The notes: generated by a model from the sequence alone, not told the origin. A stretch of 64,000 bases of DNA from Sporosarcina aquimarina (GCF_019748715.1 NZ_JACLBZ010000012.1:62001-126000); one strand, 5' to 3'; shown: positions 1 through 9,564, numbered from the stretch's first letter. Made by a program: numbers and translations.

Positions 1-911
1 TGGCGTTTAGCTGGATGGACGTTGACATCGGTTAGGATTGGATCCGCCATGATATTTACAACCGCAATTGGAAAGCGGCCTATCGGCAAATACGTATGCA
101 ACGCATCGATCACAGCTTGAGTACCGGGGTAACTCTTTATCCACCGTCCATTCATCAGAAGTGAAACATAATTCTTCGATGCTCTGTTCAGTTCAGGTAA
201 TGTTATGAAACCATTAACCTTGAAATCTGCGTCTTCTTTTTCAAAAGGAATCATCTTGCGGGCAACCGATACTCCGTAAATATCAGACAGAACTCTCAAT
301 AAATTACCTGAACCTGAAGTCCGCAAAATTTGATGTTGATCATGCGTTAATGTAAAGGCGATATCCGGATGACTTAAAGCAAGCCGATTCAGCAAATCAA
401 TCGTGTGGCCAAGTTCTGTCTGAATCGTCTTCATATATTTTAAGCGAGCCGGTGTATTGAAAAACAATTGTTGGATCGTGAAATCAGTACCTTTACGTAA
501 AGCTCCCGGTTCATGCTTCAATACTTTACCGCCTTCGATTTCTACGACGGTTCCTTGGTCCTCACCATCGGATGTCCATAATGAAACTTTAGATACAGCA
601 GCGATACTTGCCAGCGCTTCCCCACGAAATCCTAGTGTACGGATACGAAACAAATCATGTTCATTGGAAATCTTGCTCGTAGCATGTCGTTCAAAACAGC
701 GAATCGCATCTTCTTCAGACATGCCTTTGCCGTTATCTGTTACACGTATGGATGTCAGTCCCGCTTCTTCAAGAGTCACTTCAATTTGGGTGCTTTGTGC
801 ATCGATCGCATTTTCCACTAATTCTTTGACGATGGAAGCAGGCCGCTCGACGACTTCTCCTGCTGCAATTTTATTGGCAAGTGTATCTTCCATAATATGA
901 ATGTGATTCAT
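1..911 (-). CDS. mutL: DNA mismatch repair protein MutL (partial, N-terminal part)
   Basis: MutL couples MutS mismatch recognition to downstream strand processing. About 303 codons are present, starting at the ATG at 909-911 and running off the left edge of the window. The N-terminus is the GHKL ATPase domain: LANKIAAGEVVERPASIVKE is the conserved ATP-lid/N-box region, and the last visible residues, DVNVHPAKR, are the well-known DVNVHPxK motif at the end of the ATPase/transducer region. The C-terminal endonuclease/dimerisation part lies outside the window. It follows mutS with only 5 bases between them, as in other Bacillales, so the two are surely co-transcribed. Confidence 0.97.
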   Translation of the reverse strand, partial: MNHIHIMEDTLANKIAAGEVVERPASIVKELVENAIDAQSTQIEVTLEEAGLTSIRVTDNGKGMSEEDAIRCFERHATSKISNEHDLFRIRTLGFRGEALASIAAVSKVSLWTSDGEDQGTVVEIEGGKVLKHEPGALRKGTDFTIQQLFFNTPARLKYMKTIQTELGHTIDLLNRLALSHPDIAFTLTHDQHQILRTSGSGNLLRVLSDIYGVSVARKMIPFEKEDADFKVNGFITLPELNRASKNYVSLLMNGRWIKSYPGTQAVIDALHTYLPIGRFPIAVVNIMADPILTDVNVHPAKR

Positions 912-916
912 TCGCC

Positions 917-3484
917 TCAACCTTTCATTTCTGCGGATACACGTTCTTTCCATTCCGCAATTTTCTGCATCGCTTGGAGTGGTGTCATATTCAGTACATC
1001 TGCAGCTTTGATTTCATCCAGAAGTTTTTGTTGTTCTAAGGACGTCGCTGACTCAATTGAAGTATCAAATAGCGCCAATTGCTCAGACACGCTGGTGGAT
1101 TCATTGGCAGCACTTTCTTCCTCAAATCGCTGCAATAGTTTTTTCGCCCGCTCTACCAATTCGGCCGGCAATCCTGCGAGTTCTGCCACATGTATTCCAT
1201 AGCTTCGATCCGCAGCGCCAGGCAATACTTTATGTAGGAATACTACTTTGCCGTTTTGTTCTTTTGCGGCGACATGCACGTTTAATAAGCGTGCGAGTAC
1301 ATCTTCGAGCTTCGTCAATTCATGATAATGCGTAGAGAATAATGTATTCGCTCCGACCTGCTCATGTATATGCTCCATCATTGCCTGCGCAAGAGCCATT
1401 CCATCATACGTAGAAGTACCACGGCCAATTTCATCAAACAGCAATAAACTTCGGGATGTCGCATGAGCGAGCGCATATTGTGACTCCATCATTTCCATCA
1501 TGAACGTACTTTGGCCAGACGCGACATCATCTGCCGCACCGATCCGTGTGAATATTTGGTCTGTAATCGGCAGCACTGCTTTTTCGCATGGTACGAAACA
1601 ACCGATTTGTGCCATTACGACAGTTAAGGCAACTTGCCTCATAAAGGTGCTTTTCCCCGACATATTCGGTCCTGTGATCAGTAACATATTGCTATAGTCG
1701 GCTAATTCACAAGAGTTCGGTATATAAAGCGAGTGATTCATCATCTTTTCAACGACAGGGTGTCTGCCGTTTTGGATATCCAGCGCTCGTCCGTTATGAA
1801 ATTCTGGACGTATATAACGATTTCTTTCCGATACCACAGCGAATGCCAGCAACACATCCAGTTCACTTACAACAGACGCGAGTTTCTGGATACGCTGTAC
1901 TTCCTCTTTCACTTGTTCGCGGATCGCCAAAAATAAGTTCGTTTCAAGTATTTGACCATCAGCTTCTGCATTCAATATTAACTCTTCTTTCTCTTTCAAT
2001 TCCGTCGTTATGTATCGCTCCGCATTTGCCAATGTTTGTTTTCGTTCATATCGTGTTAAATCCGCTAAATGAACATTGGATTTCGTTATCTCGATGTAGT
2101 ATCCAAATATTCGGTTATACCCGATTTTCAATGTTTTAATCCCAGTTGCTTGGCGTTCTTTTTGCTCAAGTTGCGCCAGCCAGCTTTTGCCGTTACGAGA
2201 CGCATCACGCAGTTGATCTAATTTTTCGTTGTAACCATCTTTGATCAGACCGCCTTCTTTACTCGTTAAAGGTGGATTTTCGGCAATTGCATCCGCTAGT
2301 AATTGATACGTATCTTCGCATGGGTCCATTTTATCCGCAATTTGCTGAAGCATCGGCCGCTTGGATTCACTTAATATTTTTTGCAATTTTGGAATATGTG
2401 TCAATGAATTTCGTAGTTGTGCTAAATCTCGTGCACTTGCACTGCCCATTGAGATTCTACCGGCAAGCCGTTCTAAGTCATAGACATTTTTCAATTCCTC
2501 TACTAGTTCTTCACGCAGGAAAAACTCATCGACTAAATTACTGACAGTTTCCAATCGCTCTTCAATTGCTTTACGCTGTGCCAATGGCTGATGGATCCAC
2601 ATTCTCAGTTTTCTTGCACCCATTGCGGTGACCGTTTCATCCAATACCCAAAATAATGTACCTTCCTTCTTGCCTGAACGAATCGTCTGGACGAGTTCTA
2701 GATTCCGCATGGAGTTCGCGTCAATTGACAGTTTCGCGTCCTTTTCAATATAAACAAAAGGACGGATATGGCCGAACACCATTTTTTGCATGCGCATCAA
2801 ATACGACTGTAGCTTATTGCAAGCTTCTTGTAGTTCATTGGGAAGGTGTCCATACGTGTCTTTTGCAATAGAGGCATTTTGCTCTGCATCTTCAATAGAC
2901 AGCATAATTTCACGATTCTCAAACATTTCATGGAGAGTTAAATGCAGTGTTTGATCTACGACAATTTCCTTCATTCCGAGAGATTCGATTTCCGCTAGCA
3001 GCGAGCGCTCAGTTCCCTCGATTAATTCTACTTTCCCTTCGCCTGTTCCGACGTCTAGATAAGCGAGTGCAAACCGTTGATCTCCTAAGCTGTCGATCGC
3101 GCCAATAAAATGGTTCGCTTCCGTATCAATTGTTTTGCCTTCTGTCAGCGTACCAGGTGTGATCACTTTTACCACTTCACGCTTTACGATGCCTTTGACT
3201 GATCTTGGATCTTCCATCTGTTCGCAAATCGCAACTTTGTGGCCATTTTGGATAAGTGTTTCAATATAGCCGGTAGCGGAATGATAAGGTATACCGCACA
3301 TCGGAATCCGGTCCTTAGCCCCTGAGTCCCTGCTCGTCAATGTGATCTCTAAAATGGAAGATGCATTCACTGCATCTTCAAAAAACATTTCATAGAAGTC
3401 ACCTAATCGGAAAAATAAAAAAGCATCGGTGTATTGTTCTTTAATTTGTAAATATTGCTGAATCATCGGTGTATGTTGTGACAT
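917..3484 (-). CDS. mutS: DNA mismatch repair protein MutS
   Basis: Mismatch sensor of 855 aa, normal length for the family. The mismatch-wedging Phe-x-Glu is visible as FYE at residues 30-32. The connector, core and clamp domains follow, then the C-terminal ABC-type ATPase with Walker A GPNMSGKST near residue 600 and the signature and Walker B region DEIGRGTSTYDG. The start ATG is preceded by a modest GAGGG ribosome-binding site. It lies downstream of cotE, separated by a terminator, and probably has its own promoter (a TATAAT at 3519-3524 with a poor -35). It is followed at once by mutL. Confidence 0.98.
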   Translation of the reverse strand: MSQHTPMIQQYLQIKEQYTDAFLFFRLGDFYEMFFEDAVNASSILEITLTSRDSGAKDRIPMCGIPYHSATGYIETLIQNGHKVAICEQMEDPRSVKGIVKREVVKVITPGTLTEGKTIDTEANHFIGAIDSLGDQRFALAYLDVGTGEGKVELIEGTERSLLAEIESLGMKEIVVDQTLHLTLHEMFENREIMLSIEDAEQNASIAKDTYGHLPNELQEACNKLQSYLMRMQKMVFGHIRPFVYIEKDAKLSIDANSMRNLELVQTIRSGKKEGTLFWVLDETVTAMGARKLRMWIHQPLAQRKAIEERLETVSNLVDEFFLREELVEELKNVYDLERLAGRISMGSASARDLAQLRNSLTHIPKLQKILSESKRPMLQQIADKMDPCEDTYQLLADAIAENPPLTSKEGGLIKDGYNEKLDQLRDASRNGKSWLAQLEQKERQATGIKTLKIGYNRIFGYYIEITKSNVHLADLTRYERKQTLANAERYITTELKEKEELILNAEADGQILETNLFLAIREQVKEEVQRIQKLASVVSELDVLLAFAVVSERNRYIRPEFHNGRALDIQNGRHPVVEKMMNHSLYIPNSCELADYSNMLLITGPNMSGKSTFMRQVALTVVMAQIGCFVPCEKAVLPITDQIFTRIGAADDVASGQSTFMMEMMESQYALAHATSRSLLLFDEIGRGTSTYDGMALAQAMMEHIHEQVGANTLFSTHYHELTKLEDVLARLLNVHVAAKEQNGKVVFLHKVLPGAADRSYGIHVAELAGLPAELVERAKKLLQRFEEESAANESTSVSEQLALFDTSIESATSLEQQKLLDEIKAADVLNMTPLQAMQKIAEWKERVSAEMKG

Positions 3485-3518
3485 GTAAAACCCTCATTTA
3501 TTCGCTCATTTTCTTTTC

Positions 3519-3524
3519 ATTATA
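3519..3524 (-). promoter_or_regulatory. Possible -10 box for mutS
   Basis: A perfect TATAAT on the minus strand lies 35 bases upstream of the mutS ATG and just after the cotE terminator. No good -35 hexamer is found at 17-18 bases, so this is a tentative mutS-mutL promoter. Confidence 0.4.
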
Positions 3525-3603
3525 ACAAACCTATCCGGAGTTAACGAATCAAAAGGAGCCACCTCTCTAAGAAATTCATTCTTTCCATGATAAGGTCAAA
3601 ATT

Positions 3604-3629
3604 AAAAAGCCGGTGAAAAACCGGCTTTT
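3604..3629 (-). terminator. Rho-independent terminator after cotE
   Basis: On the minus strand AAAGCCGG, a short TTTTTCA loop and CCGGCTTTTT form a GC-rich hairpin with a T run. It begins inside the cotE stop codon and separates cotE from mutS. Confidence 0.85.
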
Positions 3630-4206
3630 AAAAGGGTGAATCTTTTCTTCTGACTGGATGAGGTGACGGCTCTTTAGCATGCGGTTCATTGGCCTTTTTA
3701 TCTTCCATCACAACAGAAGATGATTCTGCTTCAGCTATCGGCCACTCTTCTTCATATGGATGAGGATGAATCGTCACGGATACTTTCGTTTCTCCTACCA
3801 TTTCAACAAGCAATTCCCTTTCAATTGAGATGGAGAAATTCTGGCCACATTCCGAAATACTCGCTTCCGTGCAATTCGGGTGTTGCAATACCGTTACGAT
3901 CGTCTCTTCTTTGCTTGACGTAGGCTCATCTCGATAATGCAGAGCAATTTTATCTTTGTATGGTATGGACTCAGTAAAGACCGACGTTTTGGAATGATCG
4001 TGATGAGAGTACCATACATTTACATCGAAGCTCCCTGTCACTTCTACATGGTTTCCAACCTTCTTCGCTTGATGCGTGTGGTTGATCACCCAGCAACCCA
4101 AAATGCTGGAAGGGCGATTTGGCGGCTTTAACGTTACAGTAGAATCCGATCGATGCTTCCCTTTGGCAATAACAGCTTTCGTCACAATTTGTCGTAAGTT
4201 TTTCAG
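3628..4206 (-). CDS. cotE: Outer spore coat morphogenetic protein CotE
   Basis: CotE directs assembly of the outer spore coat around the forespore. The central block matches the family as remembered: KPPSIL/RPSSILGCWVINH, then SFDVNVWYS, and a later VVGETK-like MVGETKVSV. The C-terminus is acidic in B. subtilis; here it is rich in Glu, Pro and His. The first ATG/GTG-type start is the GTG at 4183-4185, but it has no ribosome-binding site. A perfect AAGGAGG at 4214-4220 sits 7 bases before CTG at 4204-4206, and starting there adds MKNLRQIV, which aligns without gaps to the B. subtilis N-terminus (MSEYREII). I therefore place the start at CTG (192 aa). Neighbours are ricA upstream and mutS downstream, the B. 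subtilis order. Confidence 0.88.
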   Translation of the reverse strand: MKNLRQIVTKAVIAKGKHRSDSTVTLKPPNRPSSILGCWVINHTHQAKKVGNHVEVTGSFDVNVWYSHHDHSKTSVFTESIPYKDKIALHYRDEPTSSKEETIVTVLQHPNCTEASISECGQNFSISIERELLVEMVGETKVSVTIHPHPYEEEWPIAEAESSSVVMEDKKANEPHAKEPSPHPVRRKDSPF

Positions 4207-4265
4207 TTTTCTTCCTCCTTCTTAGGCTTCTATCCATCCTATGCAACAGCAGCCCAGAAAGTGAA

Positions 4266-4304
4266 AAAAATCGGCAAGGAATTTCTCCTTAGCCGACATT
4301 TTTT
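4266..4304 (-). terminator. Terminator after ricA
   Basis: Minus-strand CGGCTAAGGA, loop, TCCTTGCCG hairpin followed by a T6 run, starting at the ricA stop codon. It closes the miaB-ricA transcript before cotE. Confidence 0.75.
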
Positions 4305-4305
4305 A

Positions 4306-4740
4306 TTAGGAAAGTGATTTGCGTGCTGTATTTTCAACGTATGAACCTGTTTCGCCGCGTAATACATCGCCGCCTGTAGATTCGATAATCTCATCTGTTA
4401 CGCTGTTAGCGATCGTATTTGAAACGAGCTGAAGCAAATCGTTCACTTCAACTTGAGATTGTTTGAATTCCTGAACCAATGGAATTTCATCGATCTCCCC
4501 TTGTACTTGTTCGATTTTCTTTTCAATATTCTTTAGTGCACGTTCTTTTTCATAGTGCTGGAAATTCACAGCTTGTGTCTGAAGCGATTTCAGGCTTGCT
4601 ATTTTTTCACGCACTTTTTGGTTTTCGTTAATTTGTGCTTCTGCACGTTTATAAAATTCCACTTCTTCCGTGTTCGCAAGCATATGTGCCAAGTCTCGTG
4701 CTTTAGCAATGATTTCGTCTTTTGTATATAGTTTTTCCAT
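4306..4740 (-). CDS. ricA: RicA (YmcA), RNase Y-associated Fe-S regulatory factor
   Basis: 144-aa helical protein of the YlbF/YmcA family. In B. subtilis RicA forms a complex with RicF and RicT that carries [4Fe-4S] clusters, binds RNase Y and promotes maturation of operon mRNAs, with effects on sporulation, biofilm and competence. The N-terminus [18 protein letters not shown] and the coiled-coil-like centre fit the family. No cysteine is seen in this protein, although the cysteines of the complex are partly supplied by the partners. Its ATG overlaps the miaB stop (TAATG), so it is translationally coupled to miaB. RNase Y, its target, is 3 kb upstream in the same window. Confidence 0.88.
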   Translation of the reverse strand: MEKLYTKDEIIAKARDLAHMLANTEEVEFYKRAEAQINENQKVREKIASLKSLQTQAVNFQHYEKERALKNIEKKIEQVQGEIDEIPLVQEFKQSQVEVNDLLQLVSNTIANSVTDEIIESTGGDVLRGETGSYVENTARKSLS

Positions 4741-6287
4741 TATGACATCACCTTTTCTTCTTTAACTACTCCGATGAATTCACCATCGAGTGACCATGTT
4801 TTCGCTTCTTTGATTCGAACTTCAACAATCTCGCCAATCACAGATCTTGGAGCTCTGAAATTCACCAATTTGCTTTTCTCAGTGTAACCTGCAAGCACAT
4901 CAGGATTCTTTTTACTTTCGCCTTCCACAAGCACTTTCACAACTTGTCCTTTATAAGGCTTCATTGCTTCTGCAGACATGTCGTTCACAAGCTTATTTAA
5001 GCGCTGCAGTCTTTCTTTCTTCACTTCCATCGGTACGTTATCCTGCATTTTCGCAGCCGGCGTCCCTTCACGTGCAGAATAAATATACGTAAAGGCCATA
5101 TCAAAACCTACCTCGCGATAAAGCGACATGGTTTCCTCAAATTGCTCATCTGTTTCATTTGGAAATCCTACGATAATATCCGTTGTCAGTGAAGCTGTCG
5201 GGATAGCTGTTCTGATTTTATTGACGAGCTCTAAATAACTTTCTCGTGTGTATTTCCGAGCCATAATTTTCAGCATGTCACTAGACCCTGATTGTACAGG
5301 CAAATGAATGTGATCAACCAAGTTGCCGCCTTTTGCAAGCACTTCTATCAAATGATCATCAAAGTCTCGCGGGTGACTCGTCGTAAAGCGGATTCTCGGG
5401 ATATCGATTTTTCGAAGATCATCCATCAAATCGCCTAGACGATACGTAATGTCATCAAAATCTTTACCATACGCGTTGACATTTTGACCGAGTAATGTGA
5501 TTTCTTTATAGCCTTCCGCTGCTAGCTGTCTGACTTCTTGAATGATATCCTCCGGTCTGCGGCTACGTTCTTTCCCACGGGTATAAGGCACGATACAGTA
5601 TGTGCAAAACTTGTCACAGCCGTACATAATATTGACCCACGCCTTGATTTTGCCATGACGTACTTTCGGCAAGTTCTCAATGACATCGCCTTCTTTTGAC
5701 CACACTTCAATGACCATCTCTTTTGACATATACGCTTCGTGCAAGATATGCGGCAGGCGGTGGATATTGTGCGTACCAAAGATCATGTCTACTTGGTCGT
5801 AAGTCTTAAGAATCTTGTTCACTACTGATTCTTCTTGTGACATACAACCACAGACGCCAATCAATAAATCGGGGCGTTCCAGTTTCAATGGTTTTAGATG
5901 TCCCAACTCACCAAACACTTTATTTTCTGCATTTTCTCGGATAGCGCACGTGTTAAGCAAGATCACATCTGCGTCTTTTACGGTATCAGTTGCCTCGTAG
6001 CCGAGCGCCATGAAAATACCGGCCATTACTTCTGTATCGTGTTCATTCATTTGACAGCCGTACGTACGGATATAAAATTTACGTCCTTGACCCATACCTT
6101 TAAAACGTTGCTCTATTTGAAAATTATCGTGATATTCCACTTCTTTTTTCCCGCGTTTTTTTGCATCCTTCAGAGAAGGTGCACTATACACAGACTCAAA
6201 ATATTTACTATAGTCTTTTTCAGTTGTTTTGCCTGATGGCGCGTCTTCTGTTGCGAGTCCAGCTTGCAAGCGCTGTTCTTCATTCAT
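4740..6287 (-). CDS. miaB: tRNA-2-methylthio-N6-isopentenyladenosine synthase MiaB
   Basis: Radical-SAM methylthiotransferase that converts i6A37 to ms2i6A37 in tRNAs reading UNN codons. 515 aa. The N-terminal UPF0004 domain supplies three cluster cysteines ([11 protein letters not shown]78; then [12 protein letters not shown]; then VCGCMSQEE). The radical-SAM CxxxCxxC motif CDKFCTYC follows near residue 228, and a C-terminal TRAM domain ends the protein. The roughly 70-residue N-terminal extension is typical of Bacillales MiaB. It has its own likely promoter at 6341-6370 and is coupled to ricA. Confidence 0.97.
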   Translation of the reverse strand: MNEEQRLQAGLATEDAPSGKTTEKDYSKYFESVYSAPSLKDAKKRGKKEVEYHDNFQIEQRFKGMGQGRKFYIRTYGCQMNEHDTEVMAGIFMALGYEATDTVKDADVILLNTCAIRENAENKVFGELGHLKPLKLERPDLLIGVCGCMSQEESVVNKILKTYDQVDMIFGTHNIHRLPHILHEAYMSKEMVIEVWSKEGDVIENLPKVRHGKIKAWVNIMYGCDKFCTYCIVPYTRGKERSRRPEDIIQEVRQLAAEGYKEITLLGQNVNAYGKDFDDITYRLGDLMDDLRKIDIPRIRFTTSHPRDFDDHLIEVLAKGGNLVDHIHLPVQSGSSDMLKIMARKYTRESYLELVNKIRTAIPTASLTTDIIVGFPNETDEQFEETMSLYREVGFDMAFTYIYSAREGTPAAKMQDNVPMEVKKERLQRLNKLVNDMSAEAMKPYKGQVVKVLVEGESKKNPDVLAGYTEKSKLVNFRAPRSVIGEIVEVRIKEAKTWSLDGEFIGVVKEEKVMS

Positions 6288-6340
6288 TATTGCAGTAGCC
6301 CCTTTCTATTACTTATCGGGAAATAAGCATACATGATGTT

Positions 6341-6370
6341 ATTATACTGAACTTTTGGCGGATATGACAG
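6341..6370 (-). promoter_or_regulatory. Sigma-A-like promoter of miaB
   Basis: Minus-strand CTGTCA (6365-6370), 18-base spacer, TATAAT (6341-6346), about 55 bases before the miaB start and downstream of the spoVS terminator. The -35 matches 4 of 6 consensus bases. Confidence 0.6.
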
Positions 6371-6401
6371 TAAAGGGCCAAATTGTTGCTTGTTTGTCAT
6401 G

Positions 6402-6433
6402 AAAAAAAGACCATGGCGACTTAGCCATGATCT
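6402..6433 (-). terminator. Terminator after spoVS
   Basis: Minus-strand GATCATGGC, loop TAAGTC, GCCATGGTC followed by T7. A 9-bp stem with one mismatch, 14 bases after the spoVS stop. Confidence 0.85.
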
Positions 6434-6446
6434 TCTGGAAATTCTA

Positions 6447-6713
6447 TTAACGAGTCTTTTTTTCAACGAGAAGTTTAAGCGCAGTCCGCCCTTCCCCATT
6501 GATTTCGATATCAGTAAAGGCAGGGGCGCAAATTAGATCCCCACCGCTTGGCGCGACAAATCCTCTTGCAATAGCAACTGCTTTGATTGCTTGGTTTAAT
6601 GCACCTGCTCCTACTGCCTGGATTTCTGCATAGCCTTGTTCACGAATCACAGCAACTAACGCACCTGCTACAGAGTTCGGATTTGATCGGGAAGATACTT
6701 TCAAGGGACTCAC
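6447..6713 (-). CDS. spoVS: Stage V sporulation protein S
   Basis: Small (88 aa) Alba-like protein needed in B. subtilis for progress past stage V, including spore coat assembly. It matches the remembered B. subtilis protein almost throughout: NPNSVAGALVAVIREQGYAE, then VGAGALNQAIKAVAIARGFV. The start is GTG at 6711-6713, preceded by AAGGAGG with an 8-base spacer. It lies between ymdB and miaB; B. subtilis has tdh and kbl after spoVS, and these are absent here. In B. subtilis it is sigma-H dependent, but I could not find a convincing sigma-H promoter. Confidence 0.96.
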   Translation of the reverse strand: MSPLKVSSRSNPNSVAGALVAVIREQGYAEIQAVGAGALNQAIKAVAIARGFVAPSGGDLICAPAFTDIEINGEGRTALKLLVEKKTR

Positions 6714-6805
6714 GATATTTCCTCCTTATTTTGCAATGTCTATGGAAAGAGTGTATTCCATAAGTCATCCTATGATAGGTAAAGAGGATTTAGACACCAT
6801 TCAGA

Positions 6806-7603
6806 TTAGTTTATGAATGGATGGTCTTCGTTAATCCGGATTCGTTCGATTTTAAGAGCTTTTCCTGTCTTGTCATCCAGTTCCACAAATAAGCCATTGA
6901 GTTGCGGTCTTCCTTTTTTCGGAACTTCGAATCGAGTAGGTAAATTTGTATGGAAGCGATAGAGTACGTCTTCTTTTCTCATGCCCAGTATTTCATCATA
7001 TGGTCCAGTCATCCCTGCATCTGTCAAATACGCTGTGCCACCTGGTAAGATTCGGTCATCTGCAGTTTGCACATGGGTATGTGTGCCGACTACAACAGAT
7101 GCTTTGCCATCCAGATGCCAGCCCATAGCAATTTTCTCACTTGTAGCTTCCGCATGGAAATCGACGAAGACTAATGGAGATAAATTTAGAGCTTCTTCTA
7201 CCAATTCATCCGCTTTGGTAAACGGATCGTCATGGGGAGGTAAAAATGTTCGGCCATGTAAATTAATAACCGAAAGCGTTACACCATTCTTGGTTATTGT
7301 GGTCATGCCTTTGCCGGGTGCTTGCTCCGAAAAGTTAGCGGGGCGTATCAAATAATCGACCTCATCAATAAAATCAAAAATCTCTTTTTGATCCCATGTA
7401 TGGTTACCCATCGTGATCACATCCACGCCTGCATGCAATAGATCATGATAGATTGCTTTCGTAATCCCTCTTCCGGAAGCTGCGTTCTCACCATTTGCAA
7501 TAATCACATCTGCTTGGTATTTTCTTTTCAGGCGAGATAAATAATCTATTACCATTTCTCGCCCCATCGACCCTACAATATCCCCAATAAAAATTACTTT
7601 CAT
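6806..7603 (-). CDS. ymdB: YmdB, 2',3'-cyclic nucleotide phosphodiesterase / calcineurin-like phosphoesterase
   Basis: Metallophosphoesterase known in B. subtilis to affect biofilm formation and late adaptive gene expression, and to hydrolyse cyclic nucleotides in vitro. The metal-binding motifs are all present: FIGDIVGS near the N-terminus, ANGENAASGRG, TMGNHTWDQKE, VDFHAEATSEK and GTHTHVQTAD. I chose ATG at 7601-7603, 8 bases after GGAAAGAGG, over the upstream in-frame TTG; this gives 265 aa. It follows rny after a terminator-like hairpin and precedes spoVS, a conserved arrangement. Confidence 0.95.
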   Translation of the reverse strand: MKVIFIGDIVGSMGREMVIDYLSRLKRKYQADVIIANGENAASGRGITKAIYHDLLHAGVDVITMGNHTWDQKEIFDFIDEVDYLIRPANFSEQAPGKGMTTITKNGVTLSVINLHGRTFLPPHDDPFTKADELVEEALNLSPLVFVDFHAEATSEKIAMGWHLDGKASVVVGTHTHVQTADDRILPGGTAYLTDAGMTGPYDEILGMRKEDVLYRFHTNLPTRFEVPKKGRPQLNGLFVELDDKTGKALKIERIRINEDHPFIN

Positions 7604-7620
7604 CAAAAAAACCTCTTTCC

Positions 7621-7658
7621 AAAATGAAAACAGCTTCCAATCGAACCGGAAGCTGTTT
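7621..7658 (-). terminator. Terminator after rny
   Basis: Minus-strand AAACAGCTTCC, 9-base loop, GGAAGCTGTTTT: a perfect 11-bp stem followed by TTTTCATTTT. It lies between the rny stop and the ymdB start and may only partly block read-through into ymdB. Confidence 0.8.
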
Positions 7659-7671
7659 ACTTAGTTATTCT

Positions 7672-9231
7672 TTATTTCGCATACTCTACTGCACGGGTCT
7701 CCCGAATGACCGTTACTTTAATATGCCCAGGATAGTTCAATTCTTCTTCGATCTGTTTTCGAATATCTCGCGCTAGACGATGTGCTGTAATATCATCGAT
7801 TTGCTCCGGACGGACAATGATACGAACCTCACGTCCCGCTTGGATTGCAAATGACTTTTCAACGCCTTCATACGATTCGGAGATTTCTTCAAGCTTTTGC
7901 AGACGTTTAATATAATTCTCCAATGTCTCACTTCTAGCACCCGGTCTTGCGGCTGAAAGTGCATCTGCTGCAGCGACAAGTACGGCAATGACAGAAGTCG
8001 CTTCTTCATCACCATGATGTGAAGCAATACTGTTGATAACCACTGGATGTTCTTTATATTTCGTTGCCAGCTCCACGCCAATTTGAACGTGGCTGCCTTC
8101 TACTTCATGATCGATTGCTTTTCCGATATCATGCAGCAAGCCTGCTCGTCTTGCGAGGGTTACGTCTTCTCCGAGTTCTGCCGCTAGTAAGCCTGATAAA
8201 TAAGCTACTTCAATCGAGTGTTTCAAGACGTTCTGGCCATAACTTGTACGGAAATGCAGACGTCCCAGTATTTTGATAAGATCCGGATGTAAGTTGTGGA
8301 TGCCTACGTCAAAAGTAGTTTGTTCACCTTTTTCACGAATTAGCTCGTCCACTTCTCTTCTAGACTTATCTACCATTTCTTCGATACGCGCAGGATGTAT
8401 TCTTCCATCCTGTACAAGTTTCTCGAGCGCTAATCTAGCTGTTTCTCTCCGTATCGGATCAAATCCTGATAAAATGACTGCTTCCGGTGTATCATCGATG
8501 ATTAAATCGATGCCCGTCAAAGTCTCAAGTGTACGGATATTTCTTCCTTCTCTACCGATAATGCGGCCTTTCATTTCGTCATTTGGTAAATTGACGACCG
8601 AAACTGTAGTTTCTGCAACATGATCTGCTGCAAATCGTTGCAATGCTAGGGACAGAATTTCCCGCGCTTTACGTTCGGATTCTTCTTTTGCCCGCAGTTC
8701 GGATTCTTTGGTCATGACCGCAATATCAGTGGATAGTTCATCCTCCACATCTTCCAAGATGATACGTTTCGCCTCATCTCTTGTAAGGGAAGAAATTCTT
8801 TCAAGCTCGGTCTTCTGAACGGTAACAAGTTCTTCCGCTTTGCGTTCCATTCGTTCAATATGCTGTTGTCTTTCTAAAAGCGCATCTTCTTTGCGTTCTA
8901 GACTCGCTTCTCGTTTATTGAGCGCATCATCCTTGCGATCAAGGTTTTCTTCCCGCTGTAAGAGACGGTTTTCTTGTTTCTGTAATTCCGCTCTTCTCTC
9001 ACGGACTTCATTTTCCGCTTCAATTCGCAGTTCGTGAGTTTCATCTTTCGCTTCTAATAGTGCCTCTTTTTTCACTGACTCCGCTTCACGCTTCGCCTCT
9101 TCGACGATTTGATTCGCTGTTTGCTTGGCACCAGTCACTTTTGAATCGTTCACATTTTTCAATATAAAAAAGCTAACAACTGCACCGACGATGAGACTTA
9201 GCAAAACGGAGATGAGTATTTCAACACCCAT
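7672..9231 (-). CDS. rny: Ribonuclease Y
   Basis: Membrane-anchored endoribonuclease that starts mRNA decay in Firmicutes. Domain order: N-terminal membrane helix ([20 protein letters not shown]), a long Glu/Arg/Lys-rich coiled coil to about residue 200, a KH domain ([15 protein letters not shown]), then an HD domain with [10 protein letters not shown] and [12 protein letters not shown]. The start is ATG at 9229-9231 behind GGAGGAGGTGA. The upstream in-frame GTG lies inside that ribosome-binding site, so it is rejected. The result is 519 aa, near the usual 520. A consensus promoter lies about 300 bases upstream, giving a long structured leader. Its cofactor RicA is encoded in the same window. 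Confidence 0.98.
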   Translation of the reverse strand: MGVEILISVLLSLIVGAVVSFFILKNVNDSKVTGAKQTANQIVEEAKREAESVKKEALLEAKDETHELRIEAENEVRERRAELQKQENRLLQREENLDRKDDALNKREASLERKEDALLERQQHIERMERKAEELVTVQKTELERISSLTRDEAKRIILEDVEDELSTDIAVMTKESELRAKEESERKAREILSLALQRFAADHVAETTVSVVNLPNDEMKGRIIGREGRNIRTLETLTGIDLIIDDTPEAVILSGFDPIRRETARLALEKLVQDGRIHPARIEEMVDKSRREVDELIREKGEQTTFDVGIHNLHPDLIKILGRLHFRTSYGQNVLKHSIEVAYLSGLLAAELGEDVTLARRAGLLHDIGKAIDHEVEGSHVQIGVELATKYKEHPVVINSIASHHGDEEATSVIAVLVAAADALSAARPGARSETLENYIKRLQKLEEISESYEGVEKSFAIQAGREVRIIVRPEQIDDITAHRLARDIRKQIEEELNYPGHIKVTVIRETRAVEYAK

Positions 9232-9535
9232 TGAGGTCACCTCCTCCTGCTTATTCTTTTCTTTTCAGTCGGCTCGTATTATCAATTTTGCCATGGCGGC
9301 TGTGTTCACATCACCAATTTTACTGGATAAGTAATGTCCCTATTAACTGTGAAAACGCCGAAGGCACTAACTTAATCCAACAGGTATAAGCCTGCTGTTT
9401 CGGGACTGTTTGGCATTCAGTTTACTGCTTTTTAGATGAGCAAATTGTTTGCTGAATTAAGTTAAAATCAACATACTGCCAAAAAAACAATTCATTGGTT
9501 TGATCAATGTAGGGCATATATAATACGCCACTTTA
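9232..9535 (-). ncRNA. Long structured 5' leader (or small RNA) upstream of rny
   Basis: Predicted transcript between the consensus promoter at 9536-9564 and the rny start. On the minus strand, 9453-9465 (TTAACTTAATTCA) pairs with 9367-9379 (TGGATTAAGTTAG) over 13 bp, including two G-U pairs that exist only in minus-strand RNA. This long helix encloses a perfect hairpin at 9439-9453 (AGCAAA, loop, TTTGCT) and a CAGG/CCTG hairpin near 9381-9394. A short GTGCC/GGCGT hairpin followed by TTTTC lies near 9350-9365 and could be a weak terminator. I do not recognise a named family. Confidence 0.5.
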
Positions 9536-9564
9536 ATTGTATAGTTGTATTTTTATTGTGTCAA
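9536..9564 (-). promoter_or_regulatory. Sigma-A promoter upstream of rny
   Basis: Minus-strand TTGACA (9559-9564), 17-base spacer, TACAAT (9536-9541): six of six at -35 and five of six at -10. The expected start is near 9529. It lies about 110 bases after the recA terminator and is the strongest vegetative promoter I see in the window. Confidence 0.85.

Noticed and set aside
6714..6805. Sigma-H promoter for spoVS
   Set aside because: AGGATGA and GGAATA are present but spaced only a few bases apart, not the 12 or so needed.
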